Part shown: one piece after another, positions 35,185-44,189 of the stretch
How positions within the stretch are numbered: the stretch's first letter is position 1
Layout: every line of letters begins with the position of its first letter
Translations under genes and position numbers: made by a program
From: Chitinophaga rhizosphaerae
GTDB taxonomy: Bacteria > Bacteroidota > Bacteroidia > Chitinophagales > Chitinophagaceae
NCBI RefSeq assembly: GCF_003958645.1
Contig: NZ_RXLO01000007.1
Location: forward strand, 1 to 64,000
Length of the DNA stretch: 64,000 nt
Direction of reading: 5' to 3'
The notes under the pieces: generated by a model
Told to the model about the DNA's origin: nothing
Seen by the model: the letters and a program-made list of their open reading frames with translations, nothing else
The model's database searches: none

Positions 35185-35895
35185 TTATCTCAGGTTGTGG
35201 AATACCTGCTGCACGTCGTCGTCCTGTTCCAGGCGGTCGATCAGCTCCAGTACTTCCTTGGCTTGTTCCTCGTTCAGTTCCACGGTGGTGGCGGGGATGC
35301 GCTTCAGTTCGGCGGCGATCACTTCCAGTCCTTTTTCTTCCAGCGCTTTCGACATATTGCCGAATTCGGTGAAAGTGGCGCGAACGATGATATTGCCTTC
35401 ACTGTCTTCCCCGATTTCTTCCAGGCCGAAATCGATCAGTTCCAGTTCGAGATCTTCCAGGTTCTGGCCGGCGTTTTTGATCTTGAATTCACCGAGGCGG
35501 TTGAACATGAAGCCTACGGAACCGCTGTTCCCAAGGCTGCCGCCGCATTTGTTGAAGTGCATGCGTACGTTGGCAACGGTACGGGTGGTATTGTCGGTGG
35601 CGGTGTCTACCATAACGGCGACGCCGTGAGGGGCATATCCTTCGTATACAACTTCTTCGTAATCAGTCTTGTCTTTCCCCATCGCGCGTTTGATGGCGGC
35701 GTCTACACGGTCTTTCGGCATGTTCACGCCTTTGGCGTTCTGGATGCAGCGACGGAGAGCGGGGTTGTTATCGGGGTCCATGCCGCCTTGCTTCACCGCC
35801 ATGGCGATTTCCTTGCCGATACGGGTAAATTGTTTGGCCATGCGGTCCCAGCGGGCGAACATGGTCGCTTTTCTTACTTCAAAAATACGTCCCAT
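35185..35895 (-). CDS. YebC/PmpR family regulator
   Basis: 236 residues of the TACO1/YebC family, known to act on translation or as a DNA-binding regulator. The N-terminus is the Bacteroidota form [21 protein letters not shown] rather than [46 protein letters not shown] and [20 protein letters not shown] (as [13 protein letters not shown]) are conserved. A -7 element (TATTTTTG, minus strand 35949-35956) lies 53 nt upstream. It is monocistronic. Confidence 0.93.
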   Translation of the reverse strand: MGRIFEVRKATMFARWDRMAKQFTRIGKEIAMAVKQGGMDPDNNPALRRCIQNAKGVNMPKDRVDAAIKRAMGKDKTDYEEVVYEGYAPHGVAVMVDTATDNTTRTVANVRMHFNKCGGSLGNSGSVGFMFNRLGEFKIKNAGQNLEDLELELIDFGLEEIGEDSEGNIIVRATFTEFGNMSKALEEKGLEVIAAELKRIPATTVELNEEQAKEVLELIDRLEQDDDVQQVFHNLR

Positions 35896-35948
35896 AATGT
35901 TTGAAAGAGTTTGCCTTATGCTCCGGGTGGCCGGTGATAAGGAGGCTG

Positions 35949-35956
35949 CAAAAATA
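35949..35956 (-). promoter_or_regulatory. yebC-family gene promoter -7 element
   Basis: TATTTTTG on the minus strand fits TAnnTTTG. Confidence 0.55.
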
Positions 35957-35991
35957 TTAAATTCCCGTCAAATCCGGGATTACCGGAAATA

Positions 35992-36019
35992 AAAATCCCG
36001 CCAGGGCTGGCGGGATTTT
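35992..36019 (-). terminator. terminator after the amino-acid permease
   Basis: A 12-bp stem AAAATCCCGCCA / TGGCGGGATTTT with a 4-nt loop; on the minus strand it is followed by TATTT. It also precedes the yebC-family promoter. Confidence 0.85.
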
Positions 36020-36036
36020 GTATAATGGGCGTATGG

Positions 36037-37485
36037 TTACAGTTTGTTGCCGAGTTTGCTGTGATTCTTGCTGTAGGCGAAGTAGATCACGAGGCCCAGG
36101 CCCATCCAGGCGGCGAGGCGCAGCCAGGTATCGAGCGGGAGTGAGGCCATGAGGGCCAGGCAGATGATGATGCCGATGATCGGAACAACCGGTACCAGGG
36201 GCACCTTGAAAGCGCGGGGTACATCGGGGTCGGTTTTGCGCATCACGATCACGCCCACGCAAACCAGCACGAAAGCGAACAGGGTGCCGATGCTCACCAT
36301 TTCGCCCACGATGTGTACGGGAACGAAGGCGCCGAAAAGGCTGGTAAACACCATGAACAGGATGTTGGCTTTATACGGGGTGCGGAATTTTTTGTGTACC
36401 TGCGAGAAGGTTTTGGGCAGGAGGCCGTCGAGCGACATGGAATAGAACACCCGGCTTTGGCCCAGGAGCATCACGAGGATCACGGAAGTGTAACCTGCGA
36501 GGATGGCCAGGATGATCGCCTGTTGCAGCCATCCGTAGGGCGTTTTGGCGATGGCGATGGCTACGGGGGCGGCGCTGTCCTTGAACTCGGTATAGTTGGC
36601 CAGGCCGGTCATCACGTGTGCGAACAGGACATATAATATGGTACAGATAGCGAGGGAACCGAGGATGCCGATGGGCATGTCGCGCTTGGGGTTCTTGGCT
36701 TCCTGGGCGGCGGTGGATACCGCATCGAACCCGATGAAGGCGAAGAACACCACGGCGGCGCCGCGGAACAGGCCGGAGATACCGAAGTGACCGAATTCGC
36801 CGGTGTTGGCGGGAATGTAGGGATCGTAGTTGGCAGGGTTTACATGGCCCCAGCCTACGGCGATGAATACCAGTACCACCACAACTTTCAAGGCCACGAG
36901 CAGCCCGTTCAGCAGGGCGGATTCACGGGTGCCGCGGATCAGCAGGAGCGAAAGCGCGATGATGATCAGGACGGCAGGGAGGTTCATGATACCGGTTACC
37001 GTGGAACCGTCGAGCATGGTGACGGTTTCGAACGGCGAGGCGGTGAGCTGCGCCGGCAAATGAATATTGTAGTGATGGAGGAATTTGACGAGGTATTGCG
37101 ACCAGCTGATGGAAACCGTGGCGGCGCCGAGGGCGTATTCGAGCACGAGGTCCCACCCGATGATCCAGGCGAGGAATTCGCCCATGGTGGCGTAGCTGTA
37201 GGTGTAGGCGCTGCCCGCGATGGGGATCATGGAAGCGAATTCGGCGTAGCAAAGCCCGGCGAATGCACATCCGATAGCGCCGATCACGAAGGAAAGCGTA
37301 ACAGCGGGGCCTGCGTTGTTGGCGGCGGCCAGCCCGGTAAGGGAAAAGAGGCCCGCGCCGATGATGGCGCCGATGCCGAGTGCAACGAGGCTGGTGGCAG
37401 TTAAAGACCTTTTAAGCCCTTTTTCAGAATCGGAAGCTTCCGCGAATAACTGTGCAAGCGGCTTTTTGACAAAGAGTCTACTCAT
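36037..37485 (-). CDS. APC-family amino acid permease
   Basis: 482 residues with about 12 membrane segments, typical of the cationic amino-acid transporter branch (YfnA/CAT-like). Hallmarks: LVALGIGAIIGAGLFSLTG near TM1, GCAFAGLCYAEFASMIPIAGSAYTYSYATMGE (as FASMIPIAGSAYTYSYATMG), VVFFAFIGFDAVSTAAQEAKNPKRDMPIGI (as FFAFIGFDAVSTAAQEAKNP). The amino acid carried is unknown. It is monocistronic and divergent from the symporter gene. Confidence 0.9.
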   Translation of the reverse strand: MSRLFVKKPLAQLFAEASDSEKGLKRSLTATSLVALGIGAIIGAGLFSLTGLAAANNAGPAVTLSFVIGAIGCAFAGLCYAEFASMIPIAGSAYTYSYATMGEFLAWIIGWDLVLEYALGAATVSISWSQYLVKFLHHYNIHLPAQLTASPFETVTMLDGSTVTGIMNLPAVLIIIALSLLLIRGTRESALLNGLLVALKVVVVLVFIAVGWGHVNPANYDPYIPANTGEFGHFGISGLFRGAAVVFFAFIGFDAVSTAAQEAKNPKRDMPIGILGSLAICTILYVLFAHVMTGLANYTEFKDSAAPVAIAIAKTPYGWLQQAIILAILAGYTSVILVMLLGQSRVFYSMSLDGLLPKTFSQVHKKFRTPYKANILFMVFTSLFGAFVPVHIVGEMVSIGTLFAFVLVCVGVIVMRKTDPDVPRAFKVPLVPVVPIIGIIICLALMASLPLDTWLRLAAWMGLGLVIYFAYSKNHSKLGNKL

Positions 37486-37538
37486 ACAAATAGAGGGTTG
37501 TGGTTGATATTAGCGGTTAGATTTGTTTTATAGATCGC

Positions 37539-37546
37539 CAAATATA
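37539..37546 (-). promoter_or_regulatory. amino-acid permease promoter -7 element
   Basis: TATATTTG on the minus strand fits TAnnTTTG, 53 nt before the permease start. Confidence 0.6.
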
Positions 37547-37626
37547 GTGTGTTAATGATAAAAGCCATATTTTATTTTATGTACGAGCGGTAACGCCCAT
37601 CTGCGGGAATTTTCGACCGAGAACCT

Positions 37627-37634
37627 TATTTTTG
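37627..37634 (+). promoter_or_regulatory. dicarboxylate/amino-acid symporter promoter -7 element
   Basis: TATTTTTG fits TAnnTTTG and lies 42 nt before the symporter start. It is back to back with the permease promoter 80 nt away. Confidence 0.6.
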
Positions 37635-37676
37635 GGCGATTTTTGTCGCATCTAAACCTAAATCACCTCTAATTTC

Positions 37677-39056
37677 ATGATGAATAAACGGAAGGCAGGC
37701 ATCACTGCATTTATCGTATTGACGATCGTTGCCATTTTGCATGTCATAGATTTCTACACTGCGGTATCCATTCCGCAGGATATCCTGGTGATCACCCGCT
37801 GGATCGTGGTTGCGGCATTCGTGTGGTTTGCCATCGCCAAAAAATCCCTCACCACCTGGATCCTCGTGAGCATGCTGGTGGGCGGAGAACTGGGGCACGA
37901 CTGGCCGGCCATCGCCGTGAACTTCCAGGTGCTCAGTAAAGTCTTCCTGCAGCTGATCAAAACCATCATCGCCCCGCTGCTTTTCGCTACGCTGGTGGTG
38001 GGCATCGCCGGTCACTCCGATATCAAGCAGGTGGGCCGTATGGGTTGGAAATCACTCGTTTATTTCGAGATCGTTACCACCATCGCCCTGTTCATCGGCC
38101 TGGCCGCCATTAACATTTCACAGGCGGGCGTCGGCGTTCCGCAGCCGCCTGTGGGCCATGAAGTGCTGCCGGCTACCAAGCCGCAGAACTGGCAGGATAT
38201 CATCCTTCACATCTTCCCCGAAAACATCGCCAAATCCATCTATCATGGCGAAATCCTGCCCATCGTCGTGTTCAGCGTCATTTTCGGGATCGCGCTGCTG
38301 ATGGTGAAAGACAAAATGCGCCAGCCCATGCTGGATTTCTGCGGCAGTCTTTCCGAAACCATGTTCAAATTCACGAACATCGTCATGTACTTCGCGCCGG
38401 TGGGCGTGGGGGCGGCCATCGCCTATACCGTGGGGCATGGCGGGCTTGATGTGCTGGGAAACCTTTTGAAACTGCTCCTTACCCTGTATGTGGCGCTCAT
38501 TGCGTTCGTGCTGCTGGTTTTTGTACCGGTGGCGCTGATCATCGGCCTGCCCATCAAACGGTTCATCAAGGAAATTTCCGAGCCCGTTTCCATCGCCTTT
38601 GCCACTACCAGCTCGGAATCCGCCCTGCCGAAAGCCATGGAAGCCATGGAAAGGATGGGCGTTCCGCGGAAGATCATCGCGTTCGTGATGCCGACCGGTT
38701 ACAGCTTCAATCTCGACGGGTCCACCCTGTACCTGGCCCTGGCCTCGGTGTTCGTGGCCCAGGCGGCCGGCACCCCGCTTACCTGGCCCCAGCAGATCCT
38801 CATGGTGTTTACGCTCATGCTTACGAGCAAGGGCGTGGCCGGTGTGCCCCGCGCTACGCTGGTGATCATCCTCGGCACCGTGGCCTCGTTCCACCTGCCC
38901 ACCTGGCCGGTTTTCCTCATTTTGGGGATCGACGAGCTGATGGACATGGCCCGCACCTCGGTGAACGTGATCGGTAACTGTTTGGCTACCGCCGTGATCG
39001 GGAAGTGGGAAGGAGAGGTCGATTTCAAGGAACTTCCGCCTGAAACCAAAGCCTAA
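37677..39056 (+). CDS. dicarboxylate/amino acid:cation symporter (DAACS family)
   Basis: 459 residues, inner-membrane transporter of the GltP/DctA/EAAT fold. The re-entrant loop motif ATTSSESALPKAMEAM (about residues 302-317), GYSFNLDGSTLYLALASVFVAQ (as YSFNLDGSTLYLALASV) and TSKGVAGVPRATLVII are diagnostic, followed by DELMDMARTSVNVIGN in the last helix. The substrates are glutamate, aspartate or C4-dicarboxylates; the sequence does not decide. An ATG at 37680 is an equal start. It is monocistronic. Confidence 0.93.
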   Translation: MMNKRKAGITAFIVLTIVAILHVIDFYTAVSIPQDILVITRWIVVAAFVWFAIAKKSLTTWILVSMLVGGELGHDWPAIAVNFQVLSKVFLQLIKTIIAPLLFATLVVGIAGHSDIKQVGRMGWKSLVYFEIVTTIALFIGLAAINISQAGVGVPQPPVGHEVLPATKPQNWQDIILHIFPENIAKSIYHGEILPIVVFSVIFGIALLMVKDKMRQPMLDFCGSLSETMFKFTNIVMYFAPVGVGAAIAYTVGHGGLDVLGNLLKLLLTLYVALIAFVLLVFVPVALIIGLPIKRFIKEISEPVSIAFATTSSESALPKAMEAMERMGVPRKIIAFVMPTGYSFNLDGSTLYLALASVFVAQAAGTPLTWPQQILMVFTLMLTSKGVAGVPRATLVIILGTVASFHLPTWPVFLILGIDELMDMARTSVNVIGNCLATAVIGKWEGEVDFKELPPETKA

Positions 39057-39139
39057 GGCCTATTTCAGGAAATATTAACTTCCTCTTGACATATAAAAGA
39101 TTAATTTTAGCCGCTTAATTATAGTTTTTAAACATTAGC

Positions 39140-39853
39140 ATGGACCAGATCATAGACTTTTTCAAGCACATTCTTAACCCTGAGTGGATTATTGCAAATG
39201 GAGGATATTACCTGATTCTCGCGATTATTTTCGCGGAAACGGGCTTGTTTATAGGATTTTTCCTCCCGGGAGATTCCCTGCTTTTTGTTGCCGGTATTTA
39301 CGCCGAATTGTTGGCGGAAAGCTTTTTCAATATGCCGCTACTGGTGATGATGACCCTCATCGCGATCATGGGCGTGCTCGGAAATATCGTGGGGTATTGG
39401 TTCGGCCGGAAAACCGGCCCCATCCTGTTTAAAAGGAAAGATACCTTCCTGTTCAAGAAAAAACACCTCTGGCAGGCGAAGGAAGTTTATGACAAGTATG
39501 GTGGCGGCGCCATTTTCGTGGCCCGTTTCCTGCCCATCGTCCGTACATTCGCCCCGATCATCGCGGGGATCGTAGGGATGGAACGGAAAAAATTCATGTT
39601 CTGGAACATCATCGGCTCGTTTACCTGGGTGTTTTCGCTCATGCTGGCCGGCCACTTCCTCGACAAAGCCTTCCCCACGCTGAAAGACCACCTGGAATGG
39701 ATCATCGTCATCATCGTGGTGATCACGACGCTGCCGGTGGCGATCAAGCTGATTTTCGGCAAATCGGGCATCCACGCCAATTTCGATGAAGAAGGGCATC
39801 CGATCGAAGCGCCGAAAACGGAAGGCGAAGGGAAAGAAAAAGTAAAGCCTTAA
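39140..39853 (+). CDS. DedA family membrane protein
   Basis: 237 residues. The DedA/SNARE-associated domain is shown by FAETGLFIGFFLPGDSLLF (about 28-46), GYWFGRKTGPILFKRKD, and GGAIFVARFLPIVRTFAPIIAG (as FVARFLPIVRTFAPIIAG) with the conserved Arg and Pro. Family members act in membrane lipid homeostasis as flippases or in proton-driven transport. The C-terminus is a charged cytosolic tail (EAPKTEGEGKEKVKP). It stands alone between the symporter and the MFS gene. Confidence 0.92.
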   Translation: MDQIIDFFKHILNPEWIIANGGYYLILAIIFAETGLFIGFFLPGDSLLFVAGIYAELLAESFFNMPLLVMMTLIAIMGVLGNIVGYWFGRKTGPILFKRKDTFLFKKKHLWQAKEVYDKYGGGAIFVARFLPIVRTFAPIIAGIVGMERKKFMFWNIIGSFTWVFSLMLAGHFLDKAFPTLKDHLEWIIVIIVVITTLPVAIKLIFGKSGIHANFDEEGHPIEAPKTEGEGKEKVKP

Positions 39854-39869
39854 AAAATTTTGATATTTG

Positions 39870-39904
39870 AAGAGACGCAATAAATTTGCGTCTCTTTCTT
39901 TTTT
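39870..39904 (+). terminator. terminator after the DedA gene
   Basis: An 11-bp perfect stem AAGAGACGCAA / TTGCGTCTCTT with a 5-nt loop followed by TCTTTTTT. Confidence 0.85.
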
Positions 39905-39943
39905 GCAGAAAGTCCACGTATCAACCGAAAATCTTTGTCCTTT

Positions 39944-41188
39944 ATGAATTCCGCCAACAAACCCGTCAAATTGTTGAATGCCGCCGTGATCGTGGCTTCC
40001 CTGGGTTACTTCGTCGATATTTACGATCTGCTGCTTTTTGGCATCATCCGTATCAAAAGTCTTACATCGCTGGGCGTTGCCGCCGACAAAATCGATTCCG
40101 TGGGCATGTGGCTGATCAATATCCAGATGATCGGGATGCTGATCGGCGGTATTATCTGGGGCGTGCTGGGCGATAAACGCGGCCGCCTGTCGGTACTTTT
40201 CGGATCGATCCTGCTGTATTCCGTGGCGAATGTCGCCAATGGGATGATAGGGGGAGAGAATGCCATTTTCTGGTATATGGTTTGGCGGTTCATAGCGGGC
40301 CTTGGCCTGGCGGGCGAGCTGGGCGCGGGGATCACCCTCGTGTCGGAAGTGCTGCCGAAAGAAAAGCGGGGCATCGGCACGATGATCGTTGCGAGTGTAG
40401 GTATCTCCGGCGCTGTAGCTGCTTATTTCGTGTCGGAATATTTCGGCGATAACTGGCGGATCTGCTATTACATCGGTGGTGGCCTGGGCCTGGCGCTTCT
40501 CATCCTGCGTATCAGCGTGGTAGAGTCCGGGATGTTCAACACCATCAAGCAAAGCAGCGTGAGCCGTGGCAATTATTTTAAATTCTTCACCAGCAGGGAA
40601 CGGTTTTTCCGCTACCTGAAATGTATCATGATCGGCCTGCCGACCTGGTACGTGGTGGGCATCCTCATGACGTTCTCCAACGCATTTGCGGAGAAAATGG
40701 GCGTGCAGGGCCCCATCAATCCCGGGAAAGCCATTATGATCTGTTATGCGGCGCTGACGTTCGGCGACCTGGCCAGCGGGTACCTCAGCCAAATCATGCG
40801 CAGCCGGAAAAAGGTGCTGTATATTTTCTATGCCCTCGTATTGATCAGCGTGGTGCTGTATTTTAACCTCTACGGCGCCAGCGTGCAACTGTTCTACACG
40901 GTTTGCGGCGTCATGGGCTTCAGTGTGGGCTTCTGGGCGATTTTCGTAACGGTGGCGGCCGAGCAGTTCGGTACCAACCTTCGCGCCACGGCAGCTACGA
41001 CGGTCCCCAATTACGCGCGGGGCATGCTGCCGGTGATCTCGCTGGTGTTCGGCGGCTTGCAGACGGCGGGGCTCAGTTATCTTCAAAGCGGCCTGGCCAC
41101 GGGCGTGATCTCTATCGTGCTGGCGTTCGGGTTTGCATATTCCATGGAGGAAACGTTCGGGAAAGACCTGGATTATGTGGAGGAGTAA
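39944..41188 (+). CDS. MFS transporter
   Basis: 414 residues from the ATG at 39944 (MNSANKPVKLLNAAVIVASL); the earlier TTG at 39935 overlaps a one-mismatch -7 element. It has about 12 membrane segments. The motif GDKRGRLSVLFGS lies in the loop between TM2 and TM3, and RFIAGLGLAGELGAGITLVSE (as AGLGLAGELGAG) resembles the sugar/metabolite-type MFS. There is a cytosolic basic loop (SRGNYFKFFTSRERFFRYLK, as FFTSRERFFRYLK). The substrate is unknown. It is convergent with a MarR gene, separated by 3 nt. Confidence 0.88.
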   Translation: MNSANKPVKLLNAAVIVASLGYFVDIYDLLLFGIIRIKSLTSLGVAADKIDSVGMWLINIQMIGMLIGGIIWGVLGDKRGRLSVLFGSILLYSVANVANGMIGGENAIFWYMVWRFIAGLGLAGELGAGITLVSEVLPKEKRGIGTMIVASVGISGAVAAYFVSEYFGDNWRICYYIGGGLGLALLILRISVVESGMFNTIKQSSVSRGNYFKFFTSRERFFRYLKCIMIGLPTWYVVGILMTFSNAFAEKMGVQGPINPGKAIMICYAALTFGDLASGYLSQIMRSRKKVLYIFYALVLISVVLYFNLYGASVQLFYTVCGVMGFSVGFWAIFVTVAAEQFGTNLRATAATTVPNYARGMLPVISLVFGGLQTAGLSYLQSGLATGVISIVLAFGFAYSMEETFGKDLDYVEE

Positions 41189-41191
41189 AGG

Positions 41192-41656
41192 CTATTCGTA
41201 GGCGCCAAGGAGTTTGTCGAGCAGTTTGTTGAGTTGTGCTACTTCCTTGTCTGTCAACGTGGTTTTAAGGGTTTCTTCCAGCACGAAAATTTTCTCGTCG
41301 ATTTCTTTCAATAGTTGCAGGCCTTTCTGGGTAATTTTCACATCTACGGCGCGGCGGTCTGCCTCGCAGCTTTTTCTTTCCACGAGGTCGGCTTTGCGGA
41401 GCCTTTCCACGAGGCGGGAAACGTCGCTCATTTTGTCGAGCATTCTTTCCTTGAGGGTGTTGATGCTGGCGGATTTGGGATGTTGGCCGCGGAGGATGCG
41501 CAGGATGTTGAACTGCTGCATGGTGATGTCGTACTCCTTGAAAAAGTTCTGGTGTTTGGAGATGATCCAGTTGCCGACGAAGATGAGGCTGACCAGACCT
41601 TTATGGTGTTCACTTGTGAAATTTCTGATGGAGATTAATTTTTCGATATTGGACAT
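41192..41656 (-). CDS. MarR family transcriptional regulator
   Basis: 154 residues. The winged-helix shows LTMQQFNILRILRG-type (ITMQQFNILRILRG), INTLKERMLDKMSDVSRLVERLRKADLVERK (as LKERMLDKMSDVSRLVERL) and DRRAVDVKITQKGLQLL, the wing Asp-Arg-Arg included. The N-terminus is placed at the ATG complement at 41656 rather than 41665 because a promoter-like TTAATTTG sits just upstream. The gene faces the MFS gene tail to tail; regulated targets are unknown. YceI is the next gene in the minus direction. Confidence 0.85.
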   Translation of the reverse strand: MSNIEKLISIRNFTSEHHKGLVSLIFVGNWIISKHQNFFKEYDITMQQFNILRILRGQHPKSASINTLKERMLDKMSDVSRLVERLRKADLVERKSCEADRRAVDVKITQKGLQLLKEIDEKIFVLEETLKTTLTDKEVAQLNKLLDKLLGAYE

Positions 41657-41731
41657 ATGCGGCAATAATATCTTGCAAATTAACGGATTGGCGGCAAACA
41701 GGGATTTCCTCGGCCCTGAGCCGGCCCTTTA

Positions 41732-42307
41732 CTATTTTACGAACTCGAGTTTGAGTATGATGTTGACCATTTTATCGACGACCATGCCCCCTGCTTCGGT
41801 CAGTTTGTCCCACTGTAAATTATAATCGAACCGGTTGATATACGTAGTGGCTTTGAAAGTGGCTCTTTGCCGGTTACCTTCGGAGACGGTCCCGCCGTAG
41901 GCTACGTTGAATTTGACGCGGCGGGTGACGTCGCGGATGGTGAGGTCTCCTTCCAGCTGGTACCTGCCTTCGGTGATGCGGCGGAAGGCGGTGCTGCGGA
42001 AAGACAGTTTGGGGAATTGTTCCGCATGGAGGAAATCGCTCGATTTGAGGTGGTTATCGCGCTTATCGTCTCCGGTGGTGATGCTGAATGCGTCTACATC
42101 GAATTGGATGGAGGCGTCGGTGAAGTCGGGTTTTGCGGCGGAGATTTCGCCGTCGAATTCCCGGAAGTGGCCTTCCACTTTGGAGATCATGAGATGGGTG
42201 ACGGAAAAGGACACAGACGATCTTTCGCGGTCCGCTTTCCAGACCGGGCTTTGTGCAATCGAGGCCAACGAAGAGCATAACAGTATGGCAATCAGGAGCC
42301 TGCTCAT
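41732..42307 (-). CDS. YceI-like lipid-binding secreted protein
   Basis: 191 residues from the ATG complement at 42305-42307, the first Met that yields a signal peptide (MSRLLIAILLCSSLASIAQ). The YceI lipocalin-like fold is seen in WKADRERSSVSFSVTHLMIS, VEGHFREFDGEI, RDNHLKSSDFLHAEQFPKLSFRS (as HLKSSDFLHAEQFPKL), and the end GGMVVDKMVNIILKLEF. YceI proteins bind isoprenoid-type lipids in the periplasm. It has its own -7 element (TACCTTTG, minus strand). Confidence 0.9.
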   Translation of the reverse strand: MSRLLIAILLCSSLASIAQSPVWKADRERSSVSFSVTHLMISKVEGHFREFDGEISAAKPDFTDASIQFDVDAFSITTGDDKRDNHLKSSDFLHAEQFPKLSFRSTAFRRITEGRYQLEGDLTIRDVTRRVKFNVAYGGTVSEGNRQRATFKATTYINRFDYNLQWDKLTEAGGMVVDKMVNIILKLEFVK

Positions 42308-42355
42308 GATATGGTTTTGGGGGCCGGTGATGATTTTAGTTGATATAGCCCGGGC

Positions 42356-42363
42356 CAAAGGTA
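42356..42363 (-). promoter_or_regulatory. yceI-like gene promoter -7 element
   Basis: TACCTTTG on the minus strand, 48 nt before the start at 42307. It fixes the start against the longer frame from 42373. Confidence 0.65.
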
Positions 42364-42399
42364 CGATAATCAATGATATGAACGGGTGGGGCGGTATGG

Positions 42400-42432
42400 A
42401 AAAAGGAAAGCACCTGTTGCCAGGTGCTTTCC
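42400..42432 (-). terminator. terminator after malate dehydrogenase
   Basis: A 12-bp perfect stem GGAAAGCACCTG / CAGGTGCTTTCC with a TTGC loop; on the minus strand it is followed by TTTTT. Confidence 0.85.
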
Positions 42433-42451
42433 GGAAGATATTGTGCCCTGA

Positions 42452-43390
42452 TTAGGCGGGAGTTTTCATGTTGTCGAGTACGTCCATCACTTCTTTCACG
42501 TGTTTGGCGGAAGTGTTGAGGAGTTCTTTTTCGCCCTCGTTCAGGTCCAGTTCGATGATTTTCTCGATACCTTTCTTGCCGAGTACCACGGGCACGCCGA
42601 GGTAGATGTCTTTGAGGCCGTATTCGCCGGTGAGCCATGCGCAAACGGGGAAGATGCGTTTTTCATCTTTCAGGATGGCTTCCACCATTTGTGCTGCAGC
42701 CGCGCCGGGAGCGTACCAGGCGGAAGTGCCGAGCAGGTTCACGATTTCGCCGCCGCCTACTTTGGTGCGTTGGATGATCGCTTCCAGCTTGTCGTTGGCG
42801 ATCAGTTCCGTAACGGGGATACCGGCAACGGTGGTATAGCGGGGGAGGGGCACCATGGTGTCTCCATGACCGCCCATGAGGATGGCCTGAATGTCTTTCG
42901 GGGAGCAGCCGAGCTCGTCTGCCAGGAAAGCGCGGTAGCGGGCGGTGTCGAGGATACCTGCCATGCCGAACACTTTGGAGCTGTCTTTCTTCGCGGTGAG
43001 GAACGCGCAGTACGTCATAACGTCCAGCGGGTTGGAAACCACAACGATGATGGCGTCGGGAGAGTGTTTGGCGATATTCTCGGTAACAGATTTAACGATA
43101 TTGGCATTGGTGGAAATCAGGTCGTCGCGGCTCATGCCCGGTTTGCGGGGGAGGCCGGAGGTGATCACAACCACGTCGCTGTTGGCGGTTTTAGCATAGT
43201 CGTTGGTAACGCCGGTCACTTTGGTGCTGTAGTAATCGATCGGCGCTTGCTGCCAGGTGTCGAGTGCCTTGCCTTCTGCGGTTCCTTCCTTGATGTCCAG
43301 CAAAACTACTTCCTGCAGGAAATCTCTGTGGGCCAGCACGTTAGCGCATGTTGCGCCCACATTTCCAGCTCCTACAACAGTTACTTTCAT
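42452..43390 (-). CDS. mdh: malate dehydrogenase
   Basis: 312 residues, NAD-dependent and of the lactate/malate dehydrogenase superfamily used in the TCA cycle. Motifs: VVGAGNVGATCANVLA at the N-terminus, GLPRKPGMSRDDLISTNA (about 79-96) with the substrate loop arginines, and GGHGDTMVPLPRY (about 173-185) with the catalytic His. It resembles the bacterial dimeric/tetrameric type found in Bacteroidota. A promoter -7 element lies upstream at 43433-43440. Confidence 0.95.
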   Translation of the reverse strand: MKVTVVGAGNVGATCANVLAHRDFLQEVVLLDIKEGTAEGKALDTWQQAPIDYYSTKVTGVTNDYAKTANSDVVVITSGLPRKPGMSRDDLISTNANIVKSVTENIAKHSPDAIIVVVSNPLDVMTYCAFLTAKKDSSKVFGMAGILDTARYRAFLADELGCSPKDIQAILMGGHGDTMVPLPRYTTVAGIPVTELIANDKLEAIIQRTKVGGGEIVNLLGTSAWYAPGAAAAQMVEAILKDEKRIFPVCAWLTGEYGLKDIYLGVPVVLGKKGIEKIIELDLNEGEKELLNTSAKHVKEVMDVLDNMKTPA

Positions 43391-43432
43391 CGTATCTGAA
43401 TATTTTAAAAAGGTGAAGAATTAATTGGGTAA

Positions 43433-43440
43433 CAAAAATA
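43433..43440 (-). promoter_or_regulatory. mdh promoter -7 element
   Basis: TATTTTTG on the minus strand fits TAnnTTTG, 42 nt before the mdh start. Confidence 0.6.
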
Positions 43441-43508
43441 GGATATCGGAACCGTAATTTCGGAGGAAACTGCTAAAATTTCCCCTTTCGGCGGCCCTTC
43501 CGGAAATT

Positions 43509-44024
43509 TTACAAATGCTTTAACACGGTGTCCAGTTTAACCGTACCTTCGTAATCCGCTTCCAGCTGGCCTTTCCTGTTGTAGAGGTAAACACCGGGAA
43601 AGTTGTGCAGGTCATAGTAATATACGATCTGCCGTGTAGGCTCGGCCGCCATGATGATATTGGGGTAATTCCCGATCTTGTATTGGTCGTACCAGGCCTT
43701 CATCCTTTCGAGTTTGAAAGGTGTTACCATGAGGATGTTCGATTTTTTGAATTTATCGATGTTCTTGAGAATGTCTTCCGTCATATGTGCGCAATGGTCG
43801 CATTCCACGCTGAAGAGGAAAACCATGGTCGGCCTGCCCTTGGGGATGTCGTTCTTGGTGAAAACCTGGCCGGTATAGGCCGTCAGCTGGAAAGGTGCGA
43901 TGAAGTTGTACTGTTTGAAAGGCGGGAGCGGGGCGCCCGGTTGTTTTTCATGAGCATGATTATGCCCGGATTGGGCCTTCAGCAGGGTCGGGAGGCATAA
44001 AAGCACGAATAACCATGTACGCAT
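43509..44024 (-). CDS. secreted thioredoxin-like protein
   Basis: 171 residues. A signal peptide (MRTWLFVLLCLPTLLKAQ) is followed by a His-rich stretch (SGHNHAHEK) that could bind a metal, and then a thioredoxin fold with CDHC (Cys75, Cys78) and the cis-Pro-containing NFPGVYLYNRKGQ. The CDHC pair replaces the CGPC or CPPC of common thioredoxins. It likely acts in the periplasm in disulphide or cytochrome maturation chemistry (inference). It is monocistronic and divergent from efp. Confidence 0.82.
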   Translation of the reverse strand: MRTWLFVLLCLPTLLKAQSGHNHAHEKQPGAPLPPFKQYNFIAPFQLTAYTGQVFTKNDIPKGRPTMVFLFSVECDHCAHMTEDILKNIDKFKKSNILMVTPFKLERMKAWYDQYKIGNYPNIIMAAEPTRQIVYYYDLHNFPGVYLYNRKGQLEADYEGTVKLDTVLKHL

Positions 44025-44116
44025 CTTTATATTTGTTTTATTGTTAAAGTAATCATCCGCACAAGCGGTTCGCCGTCAAATCTATACCGCTTTTGTGGGA
44101 AATCCGGCAAGAATTG

Positions 44117-44146
44117 TTTGTTCATATTCTAAAATTTTTACTTTTG
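44117..44146 (+). promoter_or_regulatory. efp promoter
   Basis: TTTG (44117-44120), an 18-nt spacer and TACTTTTG (44139-44146) match the Bacteroidota consensus. The efp ATG is 44 nt downstream. Confidence 0.75.
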
Positions 44147-44189
44147 CAATCCTTAATGTAAATTTTTAACTTTAAATCTTTGACCTTTT

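Noticed and set aside
39338-41086. 582-codon minus-strand frame across DedA and MFS genes
   Set aside because: It crosses two real genes and their terminator; His/Asp-rich shadow composition.
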